Source: Diploptera punctata (Eukaryota; Arthropoda; Insecta; Blattodea; Blaberidae). From it: 64,000 nucleotides of DNA. The stretch spans positions 558,001-622,000 of the forward strand of contig JASPKZ010001233.1 of NCBI GenBank assembly GCA_030220185.1, read 5' to 3'. This document shows, piece by piece, positions 21,834-32,448 of the stretch. Position 1 is the stretch's first letter; each line of letters opens with the position of its first letter. Under the pieces are notes generated by a model, which did no database searches, was not told the DNA's origin, and worked only from the letters and a program-made list of their open reading frames with translations. Position numbers and translations under genes: made by a program.

Positions 21834-22395
21834 TGATTTTATTATTAATTTAACACTTCTCATTGAAGGATAAATTATATTTGAAGAGAAAAATTTTCGC
21901 CTAGACCATTTGCAAAGATAGAAGCTATGGTTTCAAGCATTTGGCGCGAGGGAATTACAACGTACATAAGAGAAAAATTTGCATCTAGATCGCAACTTGC
22001 CTCAGTAGCTCAGTTGGTAGAGCACTTGGCCCGGAAAGCCAAGGGTCCCGGGTTCGAGTCTCGGTCTAGGCGAAACATTTTCTCTTCAAAATATAATTTA
22101 TCCTTCAATGAGAAGTGTTAAATTAATAATAAAATCGTCAATAGAAGCCCTACTGGCTATAAAGTAGTGTTAAATTCCCAATAAATGTCTTCTTAACCAA
22201 GAAGCCGCCATTTGCAAAGATAGAAGCTATGGTTACAAGCATTTGGCGCGAGGGAATTACAACGTATATAAGAGAAAAATTTGCGTCTAGATCGCAACTC
22301 GCCTCGGTAGCTCAGTTGGTAGAGCACTTGGCCTGGAAAGCCAAGGGTCCCGGGTTCGAGTCTCGGTCTAGGCAAAAAATTTTCTCTTCAAAATA
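21834..22395 (+). mobile_element. Dimeric tRNA-SINE (family A) with inverted left tail and 12-bp TSD
   Basis: The left arm is an inverted tail (TTTATTATTAATTTAACACT ... TTCGCCTAGACC). Then follow two tandem plus SINEs with heads at about 22004-22073 and 22301-22374 (GCCTCGGTAGCTCAGTTGG, B box GGTTCGAGTCTC). The first tail mirrors the left arm over about 75 bp. Perfect 12-bp duplication TGGTATTTATGA at 21822-21833 and 22396-22407. Confidence 0.87.
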
Positions 22396-22757
22396 TGGTA
22401 TTTATGAGTTTGTGTGTTCAAACACAAACCAGTTCTTTTTAAAAGAGGAAATATAATTTTTCCTGCTTCCTTTATAAATGTTTTAGTAATCAACCCTAGC
22501 ATGAGCATATTTTTCTATGACTTTATCATTGTTTATGTTTATATTATGGCTGTAAAATAGAAAAAAGAGAAAGATTTTATTCTCAACAAAACCATTTTTT
22601 GCAGCATAAAACAAAGAAATGTATTGGCCTCTCCCTTAAAAAAATTAAATTTTGTTTGTTTTTTTTTTATTTAACTTTCACAGGGAAAGAACACTATGAG
22701 GTTTAATTTAATAATTAAATTAATGTTTTTATTACCTCACCTCATATCCTTTTTCTT

Positions 22758-22796
22758 CTATACTGCAGTTTCGGAACTTATCTCCATCGTCAGTAG
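22758..22796 (-). ncRNA. Minimal hammerhead ribozyme (PLE-type)
   Basis: Reverse strand: stem I CUA/UAG, core CUGACGA, extra U, stem II GGAG/UUCC with loop AUAAG, GAA, stem III AC/GU with loop UGCA, cleavage at GUA. All essential core bases are intact, and N7 may be any base. Confidence 0.75.
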
Positions 22797-22861
22797 CCTC
22801 TGGTCGACCGGAAGTAAGAAGGAAACTGCCAAGAAATAACATAACACCGGTCGACCAGAGG

Positions 22862-22900
22862 CTACTGACGATGAAGATAAGCTCCGAAACTGCAGTATAG
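22862..22900 (+). ncRNA. Minimal hammerhead ribozyme, one stem II mismatch
   Basis: Opposed copy of 22758-22796: CUA/UAG stem I, CUGACGA, stem II GAAG/CUCC with one A-C mismatch, GAAAC, UGCA loop, GUA site. The core is intact. Confidence 0.68.
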
Positions 22901-22979
22901 AAGAAAAAGGATATGAGGTGAGGTAATAAAAACATTAATTTAATTATTTGTTTGTTTTATTGAACAATCTTAATCTCTA

Positions 22980-23115
22980 TTAATAAATTCATTAGGAAGT
23001 AACATTATGAGATTTTCCTTAATAATAAATAAGGTGAATCCGGAGTCATCTTACCTCTTAACTTGTTGTGTTCTATTTGAACTAATTTAAGTATATCATG
23101 TGCTTTTCCAGACTG
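22980..23115 (-). mobile_element. PLE tail fragment
   Basis: TTAGGAAGTAACATTATGAG followed by sequence that returns inverted at 25230-25345 (CAGTCTGGAAAAG ... AAGGTGAATCCGGAG region). These two fragments face outward about 2.1 kb apart and may be the outer ends of one disrupted dimer. Confidence 0.6.
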
Positions 23116-23631
23116 TAAACTAGGTAAATTTCAACCTTTTGACCACCGAGCTTCCCTTTTGCCAGTTGGGCTGTGGGAGCCAGGTTTTTTAAATATGAAG
23201 TACTATGCCATGCTATATAATATAGACCTATGTAAAGTATAATTTACTATCTACATGCCATGCTAAATTGAATTGAAACTCACTATTATACATTTATTTG
23301 AAGGTTAGACAGTGTTGCTTCCACTTGTAAAGATCCCAGGTTCGAATTCAGCACGGTGTCTTCATTGAAATTTGTTACCACTATCACTAAAACATTTAGG
23401 GTCAAATCTATGAACGCATTAGACCGTAAAAGGCGTTCTCTGCTGAGAAAGTTGTATCCTAATACGATTTTGCTTACTCAGAAATCTATTCATGCGATAA
23501 TAATTGTTGAAATTCATAAGCTACCTGACGAGGTAACTTAAGATAGAAATTTATCGTGAGAATCCCGAAGGGAACCGATGGTAACCGATGTAGTTTGAAA
23601 CCTTGCCGCATACATTGCTGCTTTATCCAAA

Positions 23632-23823
23632 ATGTCGGACCTTGAAGACTTTTATCATGTTTTCGGTATATGCGGAGAAGAGAAATTTGATAGTGTCTAC
23701 CAAAGAATTCAACTGGAAGAACAGGAGAATCGGCATAATATTGCACGATGCAGACGTCGTTGTATACGGTATTATTTGCGCGACGCAAGCGTAAATGCGT
23801 TCCTCTATAGCAGACAAAAATAA
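23632..23823 (+). CDS. Small ORF of unknown function, CpG-rich context
   Basis: A 63-codon plus ORF starting MSDLEDFYHVFGICGEEKFD, rich in arginine and cysteine in its second half (RCRRRC), inside a ~600-bp island (about 23340-23930) richer in CpG than the surroundings. An overlapping 136-codon ORF runs on the minus strand (23486-23896). I recognise neither. It could be the first exon of a DNA-transposon gene, a retrocopy piece or chance. It lies within WDR3 intron 5. Confidence 0.25.
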   Translation: MSDLEDFYHVFGICGEEKFDSVYQRIQLEEQENRHNIARCRRRCIRYYLRDASVNAFLYSRQK

Positions 23824-24361
23824 TGGGAGTGGTTTTATCGCTGAGAATTCTGGGTAATTTCTTGCCAATATTACGAAAACGACGACTTTCATGCATGACC
23901 AGTTAGTGGGTAGCTAATTTGATCTTTGCACTTGCTCACGGTGAGTCAGCTCACCAGTGATTGGAAGTAATTTGAGTAGAGACTAATGTATTTGCATGCG
24001 GCCTTTACCCTATTGAATAATTTTGATGGCATTATCACTAAACACTTATAATATTAAATATTATTGAACATTTTTAGGATTCTGGGTTTGAATCATTTTC
24101 AGTCAAACAGCTGTTCTATGCCACGTATTTTGTCTGTCACGACATGCCCACCACTGTCACTCACACCCTGTTCATTTAGGTCTACATACTCACACCCTGT
24201 TGATTTAGGTCTACATCACTTGCTTTACTATTTACAGGCTTAGATTGCAATAATATTCTCTTAGAAACAGGAGTACTATCACATTCGTCAAACAAATAAT
24301 CATTTGATGAACTATTACTGTTACTAAGTTATGTAGATAGGAAATAAAAACCAACAAAAAT

Positions 24362-24835
24362 GAAAAGATTGAAGACTGCAAAAAATCGGGAATTTATCAA
24401 ATTAATTGTAAAGATTGTGAAAAGATATACATAGGAAAAACAAAAAGGAATCTAAATACAAGATTAAAAGAACACCTCAGAAATGTTAAAAATGGAGAAA
24501 CCGAAAAATCTGCAATAGCTGCACATGCCTGGTCAGAAAAACATAGAATAGAAACCAAAACAAAAATTACTTAAACAATTGGAAAAACCGAAGGAACTCA
24601 CAATTTGGGAAAAAATTTACATATGCAAGAATGAAAATACAACTATGAATTTTGAAATACCCGGTTATAAAGAAAGAGGACTGATTTGGAAATTCTTCGG
24701 TCGGCCACCAGATGGCGCGGAGGTCAGTCTGCAGGATAGAAGGCCGTTGGACGTCAGTTGTGAACGTGACGCAGCATTGACAAATGTCACAAATTATGTG
24801 AAGAAACCCAGGGTCTGCTATGAATTATGAAGTAT
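24362..24835 (+). pseudogene. PLE GIY-YIG endonuclease, plus arm copy 1 (frameshifted)
   Basis: Reads SGIYQINCKDCEKIYIGKTK and the TRLKEH segment, then a frameshift near 24567 (one extra A in the AAAATTACTT run) before KPKELTIWEKIYICKNENTT and FEIPGYKERGLIWKFFGRPP. It has GIY, CKDC, YIG, Arg and the HAWSEKH histidines of PLE endonucleases. Confidence 0.85.
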
Positions 24836-25439
24836 GAGGTGAGTGAAATAATAAAAAATAAACAATATTACTGTTACATTCATAATCTGATAAAACTGAC
24901 ACAATAAACACGCATATTGTATTTTTGTAATTTTTGAGACATGAAACACTGAGTTTCACCGCAAGACCTACCCCTTGGCAAGGCATCTTTTCAACTAAAA
25001 ATTAAATAAATGAAGAGAAAATCCTGAAACTGCAACATTCCATAGCCAAAGAAAGACCTTGAAACCTGAATGTACACTCCAGAACGAAAAATAGTTTCAG
25101 TAAACTGAAGTAAAAACTTCGGGGGAAAACAATTAAAACAATAAGATTGAAAACCGGAGCTTGCCAGGCATGGTATACGGCTGTATTCTCACTTTCACTG
25201 GTGCATGCCAGACATGGCATACAAAGAGTTAACAGTCTGGAAAAGCTGACAATGACATACATGATATACTGAAATTAGTTCAAATAGAAAACAACAAGTT
25301 ATGAGGTAAGATGGCTCCGGATTCACCTTATTTATTATTAAGTCTTAATATCTACCTGGATCTTAGTATAATGGAAAAGCATTCTCCATAATAAAAATAT
25401 ATATTTTAGAATAAAAAATTAGTAATATAGTAATGATTG

Positions 25440-25720
25440 TATTTTATATTTAAAATATAACATCAAAATAGTAGCTTTAACCACTTAAAAATTAATGTTT
25501 AAATTCTCAATAAAAAAATACTTTGAAAAGAAGTCGTCAGAGTGATGGCTATCGGCTTTCGGATGAAAGGAGAATTAATTATATAAGTAGAAAAAAATTT
25601 GACGTTCCTATCGAAAGTTCGAATGGCATAACAGTTACCGCACTGATATACAGAGTCAGAGGAACGGGTTTCAATTCCCGGTTCAAATGTAATTTTTCTT
25701 TCTAAAATAATAGTAATGAT
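25440..25720 (+). mobile_element. tRNA-SINE (family C), array copy 1
   Basis: Body TAGCTTTAACCACTTAAAAA, head near 25620-25690 with GGTTTCAATTCCC, tail TTTTTCTTTCTAAAATAATA. Its tail is the insertion point of the PLE dimer. The second array copy is at 27330-27613. Confidence 0.75.
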
Positions 25721-25721
25721 T

Positions 25722-26258
25722 TAAGTTATGTAGATAGGAAATAACACTATGAGGTTTTTTAATATTGTTTATTTTTTATTATTTCACTCACCTCATACTT
25801 CATAATTCATAGCAGACCCAGGGTTTCTTCACATCTTTTGTGACATTCTCAATGCTGTGTCACGTTCACAACTGACGTCCAACGGCCTTCTATCCTGCAG
25901 ACTGACCTCCGCGCCATCTGGTGGCCGACCGAAGAATTTCCAAATCAGTCTTCTCTCCTTTATAACCGGGTATTTCAAAATTCATAGTTGTATTTTCATT
26001 CTTGCATATGTAAATTTTTTCCCAAATTGTGAGTTCCTTCGGTTTTTCCAATTGTTTAAGTAATTTTGTTTTGGTTTCTATTCTATGTTTTTCTGACCAG
26101 GCATGTGCAGCTATTGCAGATTTTTCGGTTTCTCCATTTTTAACATTTCTCAGGTGTTCTTTTAATCTTGTATTTAGATTCCTTTTTGTTTTTCCTATGT
26201 ATATCTTTTCACAATCTTTACAATTAATCTGATAAATTCCCGATTTTTTTTTTCTTTT
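25722..26258 (-). pseudogene. PLE GIY-YIG endonuclease, minus arm copy 1
   Basis: The reverse strand encodes KSGIYQINCKDCEKIYIGKT, KRNLNTRLKEHLRNVKNGE, HAWSEKH and FEIPGYK, ending in DVSCERD near a hammerhead-like fold. Joined to the following plus arm through a TTTTTTTTTCTTTTGA seam at about 26250. Confidence 0.85.
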
Positions 26259-26760
26259 GAAAAGATTGAAGACTGCAAAAAATCGGGAATTTATCAAATT
26301 AATTGTAAAGATTGTGAAAAGATATACATAGGAAAAACAAAAAGGAATCTAAATACAAGATTAAAAGAACACCTCAGAAATGTTAAAAATGGAGAAACCG
26401 AAAAATCTGCAATAGCTGCACATGCCTGGTCAGAAAAACATAGAATAGAAACCAAAACAAAATTACTTAAACAATTGGAAAAACCGAAGGAACTCACAAT
26501 TTGGGAAAAAATTTACATATGCAAGAATGAAAATACAACTATGAATTTTGAAATACCCAGTTATAAGGAGAGAGGACTGATTTGGAAATTCTTCGGTCGG
26601 CCACCAGATGGCGTGGAGGTTAGTCTGCAGGATAGAAGGCCGTTGGACGTCAGTTGTGAACGTGACGCAGCATTGACAATGTCACAAATTATGTGAAGAA
26701 ACCCAGGGTCTGCTATGAATTATGAAGTATGAGGTGAGTGAAATAATAAAAAATAAACAA
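26259..26760 (+). pseudogene. PLE GIY-YIG endonuclease, plus arm copy 2
   Basis: Same protein as copy 1 but without its frameshift: the frame is open from the GIY motif through KLLKQLEKPKELTIWEKIYI and DGVEVSLQDRRPLDVSCERD to a stop near 26696. Only the C-terminal endonuclease part is present; no RT. Confidence 0.85.
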
Positions 26761-27613
26761 TATTACTGTTACATTCATAATCTGATAAAACTGACACAAT
26801 AAACATGCATATTGTATTTTTGTAATTTTTGAGACATGAAACACTGAGTTTCACCGCAAACCTACCCCTTGGCAAGGCATCTTTTCAACTAAAATTAAAT
26901 AAATGAAGAGAAAATCCTGAAACTGCAACATTCCATAGCCAAAGAAAGACCTTGAAACCTGAATGTACACTCCAGAACGAAAAATAGTTTCAGTAAATTG
27001 AAGTAAAAACTTCGGGGAAAACAATTAAAACAATAAGATTGAAAACCGGAGCTTGCCAGGCATGGTATACGGCTGTATTCTCACTTTCACTGGTGCATGC
27101 CAGACATGGCATACAAAGAGTTAACAGTCTGGAAAAGCTGACAATGACATACATGATATACTGAAATTAGTTCAAATAGAAAACAACAAGTTATGAGGTA
27201 AGATGGCTCCGGATTCACCTTATTTATTATTAAGTCTTAATATCTACCTGGATCTTAGTATAATGGAAAAGCATTCTCCATAATAAAAATATATATTTTA
27301 GAATAAAAAATTAGTAATATAGTAATGATTGTATTTTATATTTAAAATATAACATCAAAATAGTAGCTTTAACCACTTAAAAATTAATGTTTAAATTCTC
27401 AATAAAAAAATACTTTGAAAAGAAGTCGTCAGAGTGATGGCTATCGGCTTTCGGATGAAAGGAGAATTAATTATATAAGTAGAAAAAAATTTGACGTTCC
27501 TATCGAAAGTTTGAATGGCAAAACAGTTACCGCACTGATATACAGAGTCAGAGGAACGGGTTTCAATTCCCGGTTCAAATGTAATTTTTCTTTCTAAAAT
27601 AATAGTAATGATT

Positions 27614-28648
27614 TAAGTTATGTAGATAGGAAATAACACTATGAGGTTTTTTAATATTGTTTATTTTTTATTATTTCACTCACCTCATACTTCATAATTC
27701 ATAGCAGACCCAGGGTTTCTTCACATCTTTTGTGACATTCTCAATGTTGTGTCACGTTCACAACTGACGTCCAACGGCCTTCTATCCTGCAGACTGACCT
27801 CCGCGCCATCTGGTGGCCGACCGAAGAATTTCCAAATCAGTCTTCTCTCCTTATAACCGGGTATTTCAAAATTCATAGTTGTATTTTCATTCTTGCATAT
27901 GTAAATTTTTTCCCAAATTGTGAGTTCCTTCGGTTTTTCCAATTGTTTAAGTAATTTTGTTTTGGTTTCTATTCTATGTTTTTCTGACCAGGCATGTGCA
28001 GCTATTGCAGATTTTTCGGTTTCTCCATTTTTAACATTTCTCAGGTGTTCTTTTAATCTTGTATTTAGATTCCTTTTTGTTTTTCCTATGTATATCTTTT
28101 CACAATCTTTACAATTAATCTGATAAATTCCCGATTTTTTTTTTCTTTTGAGAAGATTGAAGACTGCAAAAAATCGGGAATTTATCAAATTAATTGTAAA
28201 GATTGTGAAAAGATATACATAGGAAAAACAAAAAGGAATCTAAATACAAGATTAAAAGAACACCTCAGAAATGTTAAAAATGGAGAAACCGAAAAATCTG
28301 CAATAGCTGCACATGCCTGGTCAGAAAAACATAGAATAGAAACCAAAACAAAATTACTTAAACAATTGGAAAAACCGAAGGAACTCACAATTTGGGAAAA
28401 AATTTACATATGCAAGAATGAAAATACAACTATGAATTTTGAAATACCAGTTATAAGGAGAGAGGACTGATTTGGAAATTCTTCGGTCGGCCACCAGATG
28501 GCATGGAGGTCAGTCTGCAGGATAGAAGGCCGTTGGACGTCAGTTGTGAACGTGACACAGCATTGAGAATGTCACAAAAGATGTGAAGAAACCCTGGGTC
28601 TGCTATGAATTATGAAGTATGAGGTGAGTGAAATAATAAAAAATAAAC
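27614..28648. mobile_element. PLE inverted dimer (array copy 2) with 13-bp TSD
   Basis: Minus arm 27614-28145 (endonuclease open over about 150 codons, ending DVSCERDTTLRMSQKM) and plus arm 28146-28648. The dimer is flanked by AATAGTAATGATT at 27601-27613 and 28649-28661, which fixes the borders of the insertion and shows that both arms came in one event. Confidence 0.85.
28560..28603 (+). ncRNA. Hammerhead-like fold with altered core
   Basis: Stem I GCA/UGC, core UUGAGAA (C3 and G8 replaced), extra U, stem II with UCACA/UGUGA, GAAAC, stem III ACC/GGU, site GUC. The same scaffold is in the other array copies. With two essential core bases changed it is probably inactive. Confidence 0.45.
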
Positions 28649-28913
28649 AATAGTAATGATTATTTATTCTAGGCATTTTATGTGGCTGTTAAAGGGCACT
28701 GTTAAATAAACATACATATACACTTCATTTTACTTCCTTCTCATGTCACTGGCTGAGAATAAGTAAACTGCTGTATATACATCCCTCATAGACCTTCAAA
28801 GCCTGTTAATCAGGTAACTCTACCTAAAAAAATTATTTGGTACAAACTAAATGATATACTTCTAATGATTCATGTCTGTAAATTTGATAAGATAACATTG
28901 TTTATTTTATTAC

Positions 28914-29116
28914 TTTGCAGCCTTTTTCCTTTCCTTGCGTTGCCTCTTCTTGAGTCGTTCTTGTGAGTCCTCATCAGAACAGAAATGAAATAATTCTACC
29001 ATGTTGTCAGTGCCATGACAGGCAACCACATGACCTGTTAAATCTGATGTTAAAGACACCACACGACCTCGACCTACTCGTAGCACTGAACCAACTTTCC
29101 TGCATTTTAGAGGGCT
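28914..29116 (-). CDS. WDR3: WDR3 exon 5 (linker and WD40 segment, residues 252-319)
   Basis: Read from the reverse strand after TTTACAG: SPLKCRKVGSVLRVGRGRVV, then the conserved HVVACHGTDNMVELF, then a lysine/arginine-rich stretch (LKKRQRKERKKAAK) typical of the WDR3 central linker. It ends in phase 2 before GTAATA; the split AA+T codon is completed by exon 6. It contains no long ORF starting with ATG. Length 203 nt. Confidence 0.92.
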
Positions 29117-29229
29117 CTGTAAACAGAATAATAATTTATATTCGTCAAGATAAAGTGATTTTATCTAACATATATCATATTTTTAGTAAGTATAGTATTT
29201 ATTATTATTTATTTATATATTAACTGTTT

Positions 29230-29630
29230 TAGGAATTAACACAATGAGGTGTTATTTATTTAAGTAAAATGTCATCACCTCACTTCATATTCTTCTTCTT
29301 AGACTAGTTTTGGATCCTTCTTTGGTTCCATTATCAGTATTTTCACGACCGTTGTTATGTCATCCTGAAGAGCCTCCTCTTGCTCCTGTTGGTAGACTGA
29401 AGAATCTCGAAATCAAATCATTTTCCCCGGGAATTTCAAAGTTCATTATTTGAACTTTGAAATTTGCAGGGAAAATGATTTGAATTCAAGGTTTTTCAGT
29501 TTACCAACAAAAGAAGAAAGAGGCAGCTCTTCAGAACGACATAACAACAGTTATGAAAATACTGATAATGGAACCAAAGAAGGATCCAAAACTAGTCTTA
29601 GAAGAATATGAAGTGAGGTGATAAAATTTA
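29230..29630. mobile_element. PLE tail inverted dimer
   Basis: GGAATTAACACAATGAGGTG on the left; arms with ATATTCTTCTTCTTAGACTA and its inverse at 29590-29612. Each arm codes the end of a PLE ORF (MNFEIPGENDL-like). The hammerhead relatives have CUGAUAA and AAAAC in place of CUGANGA and GAAAC, so they are probably dead. Confidence 0.72.
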
Positions 29631-29639
29631 TATATATTT

Positions 29640-29960
29640 AATGCCCTAGGTTTTTGGACATTTTTTGTGTTCACTCCTGGCATTGACATAACTGTACCCC
29701 ACTTCTGAGGTTGGGGCTCCTGGAAGGCAGGGTTATATTGCACCGATGATATGATGGGTGATGATGATGATAGTGGTGCACCAGGAGAGTCCTTAATCCT
29801 AAGATGAATATGAATGATGATGATTGCAATGGCCATGATGTTCGGGGATATTTATCTTACAGGAGAGGAAAAACCTCACCCAGGAAACTGTCCAGACTGG
29901 GGATCGAACCCGGGCCTGCTGCGTGACAAGGCAACATGCTATCTCGAATCCACAGCAGTG
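29640..29960 (-). mobile_element. tRNA-SINE (family F), minus copy
   Basis: Reverse complement of the 15870-16245 family: the ATC-repeat region at 29760-29825 and a reverse-strand B box (GGGTTCGATCCCC) at about 29900. The open frames here are fortuitous. Confidence 0.72.
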
Positions 29961-30074
29961 GATATATATATATTACTGACAGTAAATAACAGAAGAAAGA
30001 AAACCATACAAGAAAGCAAAATGTAATTATTAATAAGGAGAGAATATGAATATGGAACATTTAAAATCAATTTA

Positions 30075-30240
30075 ATATTTGTAAGAAATAACACTATGAG
30101 GTTTCTTTTAATTATTATGAATTAGGTATTTTGACTCACCTTATATTTTTTTTTTAATTTTCTTGCAAGAAAAAAAAATGATACGAGTCAAAGTACCTAC
30201 CTCATAATAATTTAAAATCAAGTCAACCTTTGAATACACA
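30075..30240. mobile_element. PLE tail inverted dimer, very short
   Basis: AGAAATAACACTATGAGGTT on the left, with arms AATTAGGTATTTTGACTC and GAGTCAAAGTACCTACCTCA closing on each other within about 100 bp. Only the last tens of bases of the PLE tail are present in each arm. Confidence 0.6.
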
Positions 30241-30369
30241 TTCTGAGATTGTTACTAAATATTGGGAAGCTAGAAGGAAAATTGATTTTATTGTCAAATC
30301 TTGAGCATTAAATATATACATACATACATTCATAAAAACCAAATTCTAATTAAACAATATAAACAATTG

Positions 30370-30600
30370 TAAATCAATGGTAAAGAGAAAAATGTTTGCC
30401 TTAAAGGATTTCTGCTTGGATGGGAGGGAAGCCTGGATTAGCTCAGTGGTCTGAGCATTAGCACGGAAAGCTAAAGGTTCGGGTTTCGATTCCCGGTTCA
30501 GGCAAAAATTTTTCTCTTTACCATTGATTTACAACAATTTAATTGTGTTTATTAATTTACTTATTTCTATCATAGTAATAGCTTTAGCTTCTCAATATTG
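30370..30600 (+). mobile_element. tRNA-SINE (family D)
   Basis: Left inverted tail AAATCAATGGTAAAGAGAAA, head with GGATTAGCTCAGTGGTCTGA, B box GGTTTCGATTCCC, right tail CTCTTTACCATTGATTTAC and about 80 bp shared with the copy at 20178. Confidence 0.75.
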
Positions 30601-30943
30601 ATTTAATATACAGAGCTTAATTCAGAAATATATATTTCACCTCACATGAGGGATGTCTTTTAGTAGTGGCAAATATTAATAAATTAAAAATGAAGTAACA
30701 TTATGAGATTCTTCTTAATAAATAAGGTGAGTCTGTTCATCTTACCCAACAAACAAAACAATTTATGTGGTAAAGACAATGGTCTATGAATTTAACATTA
30801 AAATATTAGTAGGAAGAATTTATACATTGATGAAATATTTTTATTACCTCTAGACATGAAATTTATTTTTTTAATTTACTTAATCTCTGACCTACTTATT
30901 TATAATTAATTATATGCAAGTTGCTATTTTTTTTTCTACTTAC

Positions 30944-31117
30944 AACTCCTTCCACATCTCCAGGTTCTTCTCCTGTGACAAAACCTTCCGTGTTAGAAAT
31001 TGTTTTCTCAGAGACATCAGTAGTTTCATCTATGGGAACAACACTCCATACTCGTAATTCATTGTCCCCACAGCCTGTCACCAAGTATTTCTCTTTTACC
31101 AGTGTCAGACCCCAGAC
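30944..31117 (-). CDS. WDR3: WDR3 exon 4 (residues 194-251)
   Basis: Starts VWGLTLVKEKYLVTG after TTATAG, includes the WD40 strand ELRVW, and ends in an acidic linker (GEEPGDVEGV) before GTAAGT. Length 174 nt, phase 0. In WDR3 proteins this position opens the low-complexity linker between the two propellers, so the weaker conservation of the second half is expected. Confidence 0.92.
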
Positions 31118-31489
31118 CTATAACATATTTAAATTTTGTAAAAAATATATGTTTTAAGGTTCTTCTTTCCTTTCAAAATACATAAATTTCTGAAAATGGT
31201 TTTATTTAACAAAACAAAGTAACTAATTTGATTCATCCCCCAAAATGAAAGAAATTTAAAAATTTTGGCCTTCTACATGTCTCTATTGAAATTTTAAAAA
31301 ATCAAAGGGACAAGTCCTACAGTAGGGATTTTTAAGTTTTAGGCCCCAAGTCTGGAGACTTTCAGGCTATCAAAAGAACCTCAAGCCTAAATTTTTAAAA
31401 ATTTAATCAGCCTTTCACATTCAAGTAATACCTAAGTTATGTCTCTTTGAGGTGATTAGCTAATAATTTTTCACTCCTACATCCAAAAT

Positions 31490-32120
31490 TTGTAGTAACA
31501 CTATGAGGTACTGATATTAAATATTAATAAAATCACATCTCACCTCATATTTTGCTTTCTTTTTAAACAGGGTTTTGGAGAAATTAATAATCCTTCATTG
31601 TTAGTTTTTACTTGACTGTTGTTCTGTCACTAGTGATTCAATGTTTCCTCCTACATGTGTTGATAACCGACAAACCTCCAAATAAATCACATTTCCTGGG
31701 AATTTCAAAGATTTACATTAAAAAAAAGAAGGAGCAATTAATGAATTTTGAAATTCCAGGGGAATTTGATTTGATTTGGAGGTTCATCAGTCTACCAACA
31801 GATGGAGGAGGAAACATTGAATCACCGGCATTACAACAATAGTCAAGTAAACTGAAGATGGAGGATTATTAATTTATTCGAAACTATTCTAAAAAAGAAG
31901 ATAAAATATGAAGTGAGATGTAATTTTAATATAATATATTTGTGAATTTTTACATTATGAGGTTTTCTTAATAAGAATCAAATGAATCGTGAATTCTTCT
32001 TACCTCATACATCTATCTATGTAATTTTATTAATATTTAACTTGTCACTCATTGACATTTGCAGGGAAATAAGCATAACTAAATTAAACTATTACAGGAA
32101 ATATCACTATGAGGTATAAT
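31490..32120. mobile_element. PLE inverted dimer and adjoining tails
   Basis: Arms with GTAACACTATGAGGT (left) and AAGATAAAATATGAAGTGAG (right). The plus arm encodes MNFEIPGEFDLIWRFISLPT, the conserved PLE endonuclease end, followed by a CTGAAGATGGAGGATT hammerhead-like core. Further tail pieces with ACATTATGAGGTTTT and ATCACTATGAGGTATA follow at 31950-32120. Confidence 0.68.
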
Positions 32121-32396
32121 TTAAAATTTAAAATATTTTTTTTAATTGTACTTAAATTAGCTTGGTTAACTAACCCCCACAAGGGACCACCTTTGTCCCA
32201 CATGGGGATGTACAGTAGAGACAGACATAAGAAGATATACTTCACTGATGGTATATAAGACCTATACCAGTAACTCAAACCTATCATTTCTTGATAATGG
32301 CATGTGGGATCATGTCAAAACGTTGGAACCAGTGGCCAGAGGCCAACCTAACAAACCTTTCTTAATCATAGTTATATCTGTAAAAATCTACAATAT

Positions 32397-32397
<1 letters not shown>

Positions 32398-32440
<43 letters not shown>
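32398..32440. repeat. (TA)n microsatellite
   Basis: An uninterrupted run of about 20 TA units. Confidence 0.95.
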
Positions 32441-32442
<2 letters not shown>

Positions 32443-32448
32443 TATAAT

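Larger units (their letters stand above)
22663..22946. mobile_element. PLE tail inverted dimer with 12-bp TSD and two hammerheads
   Basis: The minus arm (tail ACTTTCACAGGGAAAG outward, then TATGAGG and a hammerhead) and the plus arm are joined near 22820-22835. It is flanked by TTTGTTTGTTTT at 22651-22662 and 22947-22958 (low complexity, but of the same length as other duplications here). Same family as 54791-55632. Confidence 0.78.
24346..28661. repeat. Tandemly duplicated inverted PLE plus SINE units (period about 1.89 kb)
   Basis: The sequence starting GAAAAGATTGAAGACTGC occurs at 24362, 26259 and (one change) 28150, with nearly identical sequence between. Each unit holds a plus PLE endonuclease arm, a spacer with a PLE tail fragment, a family C SINE and a minus endonuclease arm. 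The minus arm before the first plus copy is missing. The copies differ by few bases, so the duplication is young. Confidence 0.88.

Noticed and set aside
22004..22374. tRNA genes (cloverleaf-capable units, e.g. 22301-22374)
   Set aside because: Good A and B boxes and fold, but each has SINE tails, TSDs and many diverged copies, so they are SINE heads rather than functional tRNA genes.
23486..23896. 136-codon minus ORF overlapping the small plus ORF
   Set aside because: No recognisable motif; kept only as part of the CpG-island finding, not as a gene.
26029..28388. Identical 67-codon ORFs starting MSSFGFSNCLSN at four places
   Set aside because: They are the exact antisense of the PLE endonuclease arms; the sense strand has the GIY-YIG motifs.
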